Assembly (NCBI GenBank): GCA_002409525.1 | Contig: DHNM01000035.1 | Coordinates: 1-22,317, forward strand | Direction of reading: 5' to 3' | DNA from: Eubacterium sp. UBA5416 | GTDB lineage: Bacteria > Bacillota > Clostridia > Lachnospirales > Lachnospiraceae | DNA: 22,317 nt | Shown here: positions 8,251-14,497 of the stretch, one piece after another | Numbering within the stretch: position 1 is the first letter of the stretch | Layout of the letters: every line of letters begins with the position of its first letter | Made by a program: the position numbers and the translations under genes | Notes under the pieces: generated by a model | What the model was told of the DNA's origin: nothing | What the model saw: the letters and a program-made list of their open reading frames with translations, nothing else | Databases searched by the model: none

Positions 8251-8279
8251 AGTATGGAACAACTCTTTCACTTTGTCAA
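8251..8279 (-). promoter_or_regulatory. Candidate sigma-A promoter for the pseudouridine synthase/lipoprotein unit
   Basis: On the minus strand TTGACA (8274-8279) is 17 bases from CATACT (8251-8256). The consensus -35 and the position about 30 bases before the start codon support it; the -10 box is moderate. Confidence 0.5.
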
Positions 8280-8300
8280 TAAAGTTCTTTACAACACAAC

Positions 8301-8339
8301 GACAGCCGCCATACCAAAAGCATCGATACGACGGCTGTC
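8301..8339 (-). terminator. Possible terminator of the upstream minus-strand transcript
   Basis: An 8-bp GC-rich stem GACAGCCG/CGGCTGTC (8301-8308 with 8332-8339) lies just upstream of the promoter at 8251-8279. On the minus strand it is followed by GTTGTGTTGT, not a clean T-run. It could end the transcript that starts near 8974. Confidence 0.35.
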
Positions 8340-8765
8340 TACTGATTTTCTTTATTCAATTTTTTTATACTACACTTTCTCAAACATTAAAATGTTCAGC
8401 ATATACTTAAAGTTTCTTCCCTGCTTCGTATCTATTTACTTTGCCTTTCACCTATTTTTAAATGCTTAGAATATTTTTACAGTATCTATGTTGATAAGTA
8501 AGAGTTTCCATACAATATAATCGGGTTTATCATACTTCCAGCCAGGCAGTCCATATTCGATATCAGTATAAAACATTTCTTATCCAAACAAGAGAGATAC
8601 ATCTATTATCCACTCATATCCATACTTTCAATCTTTATGGCCGCTTGCTTCTTTTGAATTGTTTTTTTACACAAGCCAAAAACCTCTTCTTATCCTGGCA
8701 TATATTCAATACAAGTGCCGACAGACTTCACATTTATCTTTTATTATTCCATTCAACCAGGGAAG
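8340..8765. other. Stretch with no supportable gene
   Basis: AT-rich sequence with no supportable open frame on either strand. Read in the minus-strand frame of the small TTG-start peptide, the segment up to 8466 contains five internal stops (TAG, TGA, TAA, TGA, TAA). A last open piece of 36 codons includes the protein-like FYTDIEYGLPGWKYDKPDY. That stop density is about what AT-rich non-coding sequence gives, so a decayed gene is only a possibility. Confidence 0.4.
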
Positions 8766-8852
8766 CTATCTACCTATACGATAAAAGTTTTCTATCTGGA
8801 ACTGCCCGGCAATGCCACTCTCGTATTGATTTCTAAAATCTATCTGGCCCAA
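8766..8852 (-). CDS. Possible 28-residue peptide with TTG start and near-perfect Shine-Dalgarno
   Basis: On the minus strand AAGGAGGTGATTCC, close to the full complement of the 16S rRNA tail, lies just before a TTG that opens a 28-codon frame. The peptide begins MGQIDFRNQYESGIAG and ends FYRIGR before TAG. AGGAGG is eight bases from the TTG, an ideal distance. A strong promoter at 8981-9009 would give a leader of about 120 bases containing a small ATGAC/GTCAT hairpin. It may be a real small protein, a leader peptide, or the surviving start of a decayed gene, since the frame continues with interrupted protein-like sequence to 8466. I recognise no family. Confidence 0.35.
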   Translation of the reverse strand: MGQIDFRNQYESGIAGQFQIENFYRIGR

Positions 8853-8980
8853 TGGAATCACCTCCTTAAAAGATCCGCTTTCTCCTTCACTTACGGTTAC
8901 ATCTCATATGACTTTCTCGTCATCATATTATTTATAAGGAATTTGAAAGGTTGCAAGTCATTTACTGTTTGCTTAACTGT

Positions 8981-9009
8981 ATAATAACACTAATCCTTAT
9001 GTTTGTCAA
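8981..9009 (-). promoter_or_regulatory. Strong sigma-A-type promoter
   Basis: On the minus strand a consensus TTGACA (9004-9009) and TATTAT (8981-8986) are 17 bases apart. It points into the region holding the near-perfect Shine-Dalgarno and the 28-codon frame. It is downstream of the terminator of the CdaR-type gene, so it starts an independent transcript. Confidence 0.65.
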
Positions 9010-9121
9010 CATATTTATTTGATTAATATTTATTATTTTTCTTTTACTATTGTATTTTTATATATTCTGAATATTCTGGATATTTTTTACTCATAGATAA
9101 TTACACTTAAGCACATAAGAA

Positions 9122-9161
9122 AACAGCTATCATTCGGGACAGGACCCTTTTGATAACTGTT
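9122..9161 (-). terminator. Intrinsic terminator of the CdaR-type regulator gene
   Basis: On the minus strand AACAGTTATCA pairs with TGATAGCTGTT (one G-T pair) around an inner GGG/CCC. TTCTTATG follows. It begins about 20 bases after the stop at 9180. Confidence 0.7.
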
Positions 9162-9179
9162 GACTTTAAAACTCCGGTA

Positions 9180-10289
9180 TCAATCCATGTTTTTCATATA
9201 TTTCATATAGCTCACGACCATCATTGCAATCTTAAAGGTCAAAGCATCGTCGAACACACGAATATCCAATCCTGTACTCCTCTCAAGTTTTTCAAGACGG
9301 TAAACTAAGGTATTTCGATGTACGTATAACTGACGCGATGTTTCAGAAACATTCAGATTGTTTTCAAAGAACTTATTGATAGTGGTCAGAGTTTCGTCAT
9401 CGAAGGTATCCGGCAGATCCTCACCGAAAACTTCCGTCATAAACATTTCACAAAGGGGAATCGGAAGCTGATATATTAAACGCCCAATACCAAGTTTGCC
9501 ATATGGTACAACATGCTTTTCTGAATAAAAAATTTTTCCTACTTCGAGAGCCATCTTTGCTTCTTTATAAGACTTTGATACATCTTTAATCTCTGATACC
9601 GGATTTCCATAAGATATACGAACCTGGGACATCGCTTCTGCATTCAGCATATCAACTAACATAAGAGCCGTCTGTTTTTGATCCTCATCAGTATCTGTAT
9701 CTTTTAGCTCTTTGACAACAATGATACTGTGTTCCTCAACCTCAGTGACGAAATCTTTTGGATGAGAAGTAAATAGTGTTTTTACCGTCTCCATAGCGCC
9801 GGCATCTTTTTCATTTTTAGTCTCAATCATGTAAACCACTCTCCGGGCTTCTGTATCAATCCGAAGTTTCTTGGCACGATTATAGACATCAACCAAAAGC
9901 AGATTATCCAGCAAAAGATTCTGGATGAAGTTATTCTTATCCAGCCGTTCTTTATATGCTATGATCAGATTCTGGATCTCGCTTACGGCAACTTTCCCTA
10001 TCATATATGCATCGTCGCTGCTTCCTTTTGCAACCAGAACATACTCCACATTCTGGTTATCATTGACTTTAAAAAAATGATAATTAGAAATCACCTGGCT
10101 GTCCGCCGCTGAATTTACAAAAGAATTAACGCCCTTAACATCCACTTCCGTTTCCGCAAATGTTGTGGCAACTATGCTTCCGTCGGGATTTAATACACTC
10201 AAATCAATTCTCGTAATATTTTTTAGTTCATCTATTGTTTTCTGTAAAACTTGACTTGTAATCAAAAAAGTCACATCCTTTCCTGCCAT
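9180..10289 (-). CDS. CdaR-type transcriptional regulator (sugar-diacid/PucR-like HTH)
   Basis: This 369-residue DNA-binding regulator has an N-terminal sensing region (about 10-130, LQKTIDELKNITRIDLSVLNPDGSIVATTF) resembling the diacid-recognition domain of CdaR. A middle GGDEF-like/PucR linker region follows. The C-terminal HTH_30-type domain is at 307-369: NLNVSETSRQLYVHRNTLVYRLEKL, then DIRVFDDALTFKIAMMV. E. coli CdaR responds to glucarate/glycerate; the ligand here is unknown. The ATG at 10289 has only a weak AGGA. An alternative TTG at 10265 has AAGGA ten bases upstream and gives MITSQVLQKTIDEL, closer to what I remember of relatives, so the true start may be 24 bases shorter. The gene lies downstream of the UgpC/MsmK gene on the same strand but has its own promoter after that gene's terminator. 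Confidence 0.85.
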   Translation of the reverse strand: MAGKDVTFLITSQVLQKTIDELKNITRIDLSVLNPDGSIVATTFAETEVDVKGVNSFVNSAADSQVISNYHFFKVNDNQNVEYVLVAKGSSDDAYMIGKVAVSEIQNLIIAYKERLDKNNFIQNLLLDNLLLVDVYNRAKKLRIDTEARRVVYMIETKNEKDAGAMETVKTLFTSHPKDFVTEVEEHSIIVVKELKDTDTDEDQKQTALMLVDMLNAEAMSQVRISYGNPVSEIKDVSKSYKEAKMALEVGKIFYSEKHVVPYGKLGIGRLIYQLPIPLCEMFMTEVFGEDLPDTFDDETLTTINKFFENNLNVSETSRQLYVHRNTLVYRLEKLERSTGLDIRVFDDALTFKIAMMVVSYMKYMKNMD

Positions 10290-10340
10290 TTATCCTAACT
10301 TCTGTACTGGCTTTCGGTCAGATCTATTGGCATATACATA

Positions 10341-10369
10341 AATATAACGTATTTTTTTAAAAGAATCAA
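10341..10369 (-). promoter_or_regulatory. Likely sigma-A promoter for the CdaR-type gene
   Basis: On the minus strand TTGATT (10364-10369) is 17 bases from TATATT (10341-10346). It sits immediately after the terminator of the ATPase gene and about 50 bases before the start at 10289. Confidence 0.55.
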
Positions 10370-10373
10370 CATA

Positions 10374-10420
10374 AAATAAAAAAAGCACCGCATATACTGA
10401 CATGAATCAGCAATGCGGTG
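10374..10420 (-). terminator. Intrinsic terminator of the UgpC/MsmK gene
   Basis: On the minus strand CACCGCAT pairs with ATGCGGTG (10413-10420 with 10386-10393), with an inner GCTGA/TCAGt extension. CTTTTTTTATTTTAT follows. It lies about 45 bases after the stop at 10468. Confidence 0.88.
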
Positions 10421-10467
10421 TTGTGAACTGCTGCCCTCTGCTTGGGCGCACAGTCTTAAGATATTCA

Positions 10468-11580
10468 TTAGTTGGTAATTACAAGTTCTGTCTCTTTATC
10501 AAACAGATGTACTTTTTCCATATCCAGTGCAAACTTAACGCTGTCACCTGTTCTGGCTGTTGTACGAGGATCAACGCGTGCAGTCATCGGGAAACCTTCA
10601 AGATCAAAATACAGGTAAACCTCAGCACCAAGCAGCTCGTATACATTGATCTTTGCTTCTATTACACTGTCCTTTGAAACCTCTACCATCATCTGTGAAT
10701 CGTTGACATTCTCAGGACGAACTCCCATAATAACTGTCTTTCCATCATATCCGCCGTCAATGACTGCCTTAGATTTGGAAGCCGGGATCTTCAGCTTGTG
10801 ATCTCCGATCAGTGCATACACATCTTCGCCTTCTACTTTAATTTTCACATCAAGCATATTCATCTGCGGAGATCCGATAAATCCAGCAACAAAAGCGTTG
10901 CAGGGATCATTGTAAAGATTCTGAGGTGTATCAACCTGCTGAACCACACCGTCTTTCATAACTACGATTCTGGTACCAAGGGTCATAGCCTCTGTCTGAT
11001 CATGAGTTACATAGATAATCGTAGCTTTCAGCCTCTCATGCAGTTTGGAAATCTCAGTACGCATCTGAACACGAAGTTTTGCATCCAGGTTTGACAGTGG
11101 CTCATCCATAAGGAAGACTTTAGGATCACGAACAATCGCACGCCCCATAGCAACACGCTGTCTCTGTCCACCGGAAAGAGCCTTCGGTTTACGGTCTAAC
11201 AGTTTCTCCAGATCCAGAATCTTGGCAGCTTCAGTAACTTGTTTCTTAATCTGATCTTTTGGAACTTTTCTAAGTTTCAGTCCAAACGCCATATTGTCAT
11301 ACACGGTCATATGCGGATACAACGCGTAGTTCTGGAAAACCATGGCAATATCTCTGTCCTTGGGTTCCACATCGTTCATAACCTTGTCATCGATTTTTAA
11401 AGTTCCCTCTGAAATTTCCTCCAATCCTGCGATCATTCGAAGAGTCGTTGATTTACCGCATCCTGAAGGTCCTACAAAGATAATGAACTCCTGGTCGGCA
11501 ATATCAAGATTGAAATCTTTGATTGCCTCAAACCCATTCGGATATTTCTTATAAATGTGCTCTAATGATAAGCTTGACAT
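10468..11580 (-). CDS. ugpC: UgpC/MsmK-family ABC transporter ATP-binding protein
   Basis: This 370-residue ATPase energises carbohydrate ABC importers of the CUT1 type. Walker A is GPSGCGKST (37-45), the Q-loop is in VFQNYALYPH, the signature is LSGGQRQR (135-142), Walker B is VFLMDEP (155-161), and the switch His193 is in VTHDQTEA. The C-terminal TOBE/OB regulatory part (about 240-370) contains PENVNDSQ and PRTTARTGD, as in MalK/MsmK/UgpC. It has no permease or binding-protein genes next to it. In many Firmicutes such a stand-alone MsmK/UgpC ATPase serves several sugar transporters, and that is the likely role here. AGGAGG lies nine bases before the ATG. Promoter and operator-like repeats lie in 11642-11710. 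It ends in its own terminator, so it is probably monocistronic. Confidence 0.93.
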   Translation of the reverse strand: MSSLSLEHIYKKYPNGFEAIKDFNLDIADQEFIIFVGPSGCGKSTTLRMIAGLEEISEGTLKIDDKVMNDVEPKDRDIAMVFQNYALYPHMTVYDNMAFGLKLRKVPKDQIKKQVTEAAKILDLEKLLDRKPKALSGGQRQRVAMGRAIVRDPKVFLMDEPLSNLDAKLRVQMRTEISKLHERLKATIIYVTHDQTEAMTLGTRIVVMKDGVVQQVDTPQNLYNDPCNAFVAGFIGSPQMNMLDVKIKVEGEDVYALIGDHKLKIPASKSKAVIDGGYDGKTVIMGVRPENVNDSQMMVEVSKDSVIEAKINVYELLGAEVYLYFDLEGFPMTARVDPRTTARTGDSVKFALDMEKVHLFDKETELVITN

Positions 11581-11641
11581 TTTCCTTTTCCTCCTAAAAA
11601 ATTATTACAGGGTTTTGTGCCCTCTTTTATCTTCTGATCAT

Positions 11642-11710
11642 AGTATACATAATTCCGTACTTTTACACCATGCCACTTTTACACAAACTTTGACAATGTC
11701 ATTTGTCAAA
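11642..11710 (-). promoter_or_regulatory. Promoter/operator region of the UgpC/MsmK gene
   Basis: On the minus strand a TATACT -10 box (11642-11647) lies about 60 bases before the start codon, with a weak -35 (TGGTGT at 11665-11670). Two perfect copies of GTGTAAAAGT (11659-11668 and 11675-11684) are 16 bases apart and cover the -35 region. Just upstream is a perfect 8-bp inverted repeat TTTGACAA/TTGTCAAA (11689-11696 with 11703-11710). Such repeats suggest binding sites for a regulator; which one is unknown. Confidence 0.4.
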
Positions 11711-11804
11711 TCTGAATATCCTGTAACATTACCTCCCGAACATCAGACAGATTCACTAAATAATTTTATTATTCGTATACAGATTGACGAAAGCTTTTTT
11801 TTAT

Positions 11805-11833
11805 TTGATTTTTTGCCTGTTTTTCGTTATACT
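11805..11833 (+). promoter_or_regulatory. Likely sigma-A promoter for yesL
   Basis: TTGATT (11805-11810) and TATACT (11828-11833) are 17 bases apart, about 65 bases before the start at 11898. The 317-base gap between the two divergent starts holds this promoter and the ugpC control region; no further gene is seen in it. Confidence 0.55.
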
Positions 11834-11897
11834 TGAGACTAAGGCTTTTGAATAAATTACATATTTGAAGAATTTTTAGAAAAGAGGCAGGCAGGCT

Positions 11898-12611
11898 ATG
11901 GGCGGTATTTTTAGTATTGACAGTAAATTTTCCCAGGTTATGAGCAGATTGTTTGATTTAATGATCCTGAATTTTATCTTTATTGTCATGTGCATTCCAA
12001 TTGTAACGATCGGAGCTAATATCACAGCTATGTATTATGTGACAATAAAGATGGTGAGAAATGAAGATTCCTATGTCTTCAAAAGTTATTTCAGATCCTT
12101 TAAGGAAAACTTTAAACAGTCGACGATCATCTGGCTGATTATGCTGGTAATCGGTATATTCTTAGGTGCGGATATTTACCTGGTAAACAATGTAATGAAA
12201 GGCGCGATTACGAATATCAGATATGTATTTTACTTTTTAATCATGATTTTCGCATTTGTGTTCTTATATGTATTTCCGTCACAGAGCAGATTTTACAACA
12301 CGATTAAACATACATTTTTAAACTCTTTATTATTTTCAATTCGTCATCTGCCCTATACGATTCTGATGCTGGCTATTATTATAGCACCACCTGTAATCTG
12401 CCTCTATGCATCCGGAAATGTATTTTCCTTCTATCTGATGTTTGTATTTCTTTTTGGATTTTCTGGTATAACATACATCAATTCAATCTTCTTTAATAAG
12501 ATTTTTATGAATTATATGCCACCGGATGAAGATGTGGAACAATCCGAGGACGATGTCATCGCACATATGAGTGAAAATGATGGAGATTCAGAGTCTGATA
12601 AAAGTGAATAA
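11898..12611 (+). CDS. yesL: YesL-family (DUF624) membrane protein
   Basis: This 237-residue protein has about five membrane segments (19-48, 75-96, 107-127, 151-172, 175-195) and an acidic cytoplasmic tail (DEDVEQSEDDVIAHM). The opening with a short helix, SRLFDLMILNFIFIVMCIPI and then TIGANITAMYYV is characteristic of YesL/DUF624 proteins. These are found next to carbohydrate ABC transporter genes in Firmicutes and have no firmly known biochemical role. Here it is divergent from the sugar-transport ATPase, which fits that pattern. AGAGG lies ten bases before the ATG. A promoter is at 11805-11833 and a long hairpin follows the stop. Confidence 0.85.
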   Translation: MGGIFSIDSKFSQVMSRLFDLMILNFIFIVMCIPIVTIGANITAMYYVTIKMVRNEDSYVFKSYFRSFKENFKQSTIIWLIMLVIGIFLGADIYLVNNVMKGAITNIRYVFYFLIMIFAFVFLYVFPSQSRFYNTIKHTFLNSLLFSIRHLPYTILMLAIIIAPPVICLYASGNVFSFYLMFVFLFGFSGITYINSIFFNKIFMNYMPPDEDVEQSEDDVIAHMSENDGDSESDKSE

Positions 12612-12641
12612 GACAGAACCAAATTAGTCGGTCCTTAAGCA

Positions 12642-12683
12642 AAGGTGCCCGCAACAGCTGACACCAACTGTTGCGGGCACCTT
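12642..12683 (+). terminator. Long perfect hairpin after yesL, weak U-tract
   Basis: A perfect 16-bp stem AAGGTGCCCGCAACAG/CTGTTGCGGGCACCTT (12642-12657 with 12668-12683) has a ten-base loop. It is followed by CTTGCAC rather than a T-run, so termination could be incomplete. Some readthrough into the pseudoprotease genes 130 bases downstream is possible. Confidence 0.6.
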
Positions 12684-12690
12684 CTTGCAC

Positions 12691-12717
12691 ATAATTATAA
12701 AACGACAGGCATAAAGT
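12691..12717 (+). promoter_or_regulatory. Candidate promoter for the pseudoprotease pair, sigma-E-like
   Basis: ATA (12691-12693) and CATAAAGT (12710-12717) are 16 bases apart, which resembles the sporulation sigma-E pattern known from Bacillus. The match is short and could be chance. No good sigma-A pair is seen: TATACT at 12786-12791 and TATAAT at 12794-12799 are too close to the ribosome binding site at 12800. Confidence 0.22.
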
Positions 12718-12812
12718 GTTATAAAGTATCAAAAAGCACCTGTGTACTGCTTCATTGATATTTCACTGTAAAGCCAATGAGTCCGTATACTTGTATAATA
12801 GGAGATTTTGAA

Positions 12813-14483
12813 ATGGAAAAAATATTGGATGAACAATATTATGACCTTGTCATAAATAATTCTAACATTTCCCCGGAATTAAGTGCAAATATCACCCCTA
12901 TCAATGAACGTGAATCCATATTACATATATATAAAGGCGATTCCACCGACATGTGTTCCGTTGGAAGATATCTATATCATAACTTTCCAACAATCTTTAC
13001 TCCAACTTCCCTGATCAGCCTTACAAGATCCGGCGTACAGAGTATTCAATCCAATCCTTATCTGGCACTGTTCGGACAAGGAGTACTGGTCGGATTCATA
13101 GACACTGGTATTCTTTATCAGCATCCTGCCTTTCGAAACACTGACGGAACTACCCGGATTACCAGTATCTGGGATCAGACAATTCAGGACGGACCGCCTC
13201 CCTCGGGATTTAACTATGGTACTGAATATACCGCCGATAATATCAACATTGCCCTGGGGAGTAATGATCCTCTGTCTGTATTACCTTCCACCGACACGAA
13301 TGGTCACGGTACGGCGACTGCAAGTATTACCGCAGGAAGTATCAATACAGAAAATTCATTCAGCGGTGTGGTGCCTGAATCTAATCTCGTTGTAGTTAAA
13401 TTAAAAGAAGCCAAACAGAATCTTAAGGATCTGTTTCTTGTACCCGATACGGTTCTCTGTTATCAGGACTCTGACGTATTACTTGCAACCCAATATCTTC
13501 GCCAGACTGCAATCTCACTCAACCGTCCACTTGTCATCTGTATTGCGCTTGCAAGCTCTCAGAACGGACACGACGGCGAGGGATCTACCAGCTTTCTTCT
13601 AGACTATTATACACAGACTCCAAAAATCGGGGTGTCCTGTGCAGCTGGAAATGAAGGCAACAACCGGCGTCATTATTACAGCGATATCACTTCTGCGCCT
13701 TATCAGGATGAATTCGAACTCCAGGTAAGTGGAAATGACAGTATGTTCTCCATGGAAATCTGGCCGAACAGTCCGGCAACACTGACGATTGAAATCATTT
13801 CGCCCCTGGGCGAAACCACACAGATCATTTATCCGAGAATCAACAGCTGTACTCCCTTCACTTTTGCAAGATCACAAACTATTATCTGGGTAAACAATTA
13901 TCTCCTGGAACAGGAATCAGGCAGTCAGTGCATACTGATTCGTCTTAGCAATCCAGATGAGGGTGTATGGAACTTCAGAGTCCAGAACATAAATGATGAG
14001 AATTTTTCCTTTCATTCCTGGCTTCCTTCAGGTGAATTGATCTCAAATGATACTTACTTTATTCAGTCCTCCCCGGACACCACAATCACCGTGCCGGGAA
14101 ACGCAGAACATGTTCTGACTGTAACAGCTTACAACCAAAGCAATGACACGATTCTGCTGGAATCAAGCAGAGGGTATACCAGAACCGGAATCGTAAAACC
14201 AGACGTTGCCGCTCCCGGTTTCGAACTGACATGTGCGACACTACCCGGTGAATACGGCTCTTATACCGGAACAGGCGCTGCTGCAGCACATGCGGCCGGA
14301 ATTATGGCTATGTTATTCGAATGGGGTATCATTCGGGGAAATTATACTCAAATTACGGGGAGTGATATCTCCAGCCTGCTAAAAAGATCGGCTGGAAGGA
14401 GTGATTCCGGAGTTTATCCGAACAATATCTGGGGATATGGAACTATAGACCTGCAAGGTCTGTTTGAAATGATAAGTTTTTGA
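12813..14483 (+). CDS. CspA/B/C-like S8 pseudoprotease, catalytic Ser replaced by Gly (first of tandem pair)
   Basis: This 556-residue subtilisin-fold protein belongs to the same Csp-like group as the protein at 203-1939. Asp97 (GFIDTGI) and His165 (NGHGTATA) are present, as is oxyanion Asn280 (AAGNEGN). The catalytic Ser position is Gly488: the block reads YTGTGAAAAH where active relatives read GTS (codon GGC at 14274-14276). It should therefore be unable to cleave peptides by the normal mechanism. The segment at about 300-430 matches the Csp jelly-roll insert. There is no signal peptide and only a short N-terminal region. The start is the ATG at 12813, with AGGAG eight bases upstream; an in-frame ATG at 12777 has no such site. 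The stop lies 14 bases before the next paralogue. By analogy with CspC and CspA of C. difficile it may be a sensor or scaffold; that is inference. Confidence 0.88.
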   Translation: MEKILDEQYYDLVINNSNISPELSANITPINERESILHIYKGDSTDMCSVGRYLYHNFPTIFTPTSLISLTRSGVQSIQSNPYLALFGQGVLVGFIDTGILYQHPAFRNTDGTTRITSIWDQTIQDGPPPSGFNYGTEYTADNINIALGSNDPLSVLPSTDTNGHGTATASITAGSINTENSFSGVVPESNLVVVKLKEAKQNLKDLFLVPDTVLCYQDSDVLLATQYLRQTAISLNRPLVICIALASSQNGHDGEGSTSFLLDYYTQTPKIGVSCAAGNEGNNRRHYYSDITSAPYQDEFELQVSGNDSMFSMEIWPNSPATLTIEIISPLGETTQIIYPRINSCTPFTFARSQTIIWVNNYLLEQESGSQCILIRLSNPDEGVWNFRVQNINDENFSFHSWLPSGELISNDTYFIQSSPDTTITVPGNAEHVLTVTAYNQSNDTILLESSRGYTRTGIVKPDVAAPGFELTCATLPGEYGSYTGTGAAAAHAAGIMAMLFEWGIIRGNYTQITGSDISSLLKRSAGRSDSGVYPNNIWGYGTIDLQGLFEMISF

Positions 14484-14497
14484 GAGGAGTTCATCGC

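Noticed and set aside
8466..8765. A definite pseudogene following the 28-codon frame
   Set aside because: Five stops in about 100 AT-rich codons is close to the random expectation, so decay of a real gene cannot be shown without homologues.
8853..8868. Plus-strand GGAATCACCTCCTT resembling the 3' end of 16S rRNA
   Set aside because: No rRNA sequence precedes it; it is simply the complement of a near-perfect Shine-Dalgarno on the minus strand.
9135..9155. GGGAC...GGACCCTTTTGA near the CdaR-type gene as a fourth repeat copy
   Set aside because: Only short motifs match, in a different order; the sequence is explained as the terminator hairpin of the CdaR-type gene.
11555..11836. Open frame of 93 codons on the plus strand between ugpC and yesL
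   Set aside because: It runs through the promoter and operator region of both divergent genes, lacks a ribosome binding site, and its translation is low-complexity AT-rich sequence.
12794..12799. Perfect TATAAT just before the first pseudoprotease gene
   Set aside because: Transcription would start inside or after the ribosome binding site at 12800-12804, and no -35 box is placed correctly.
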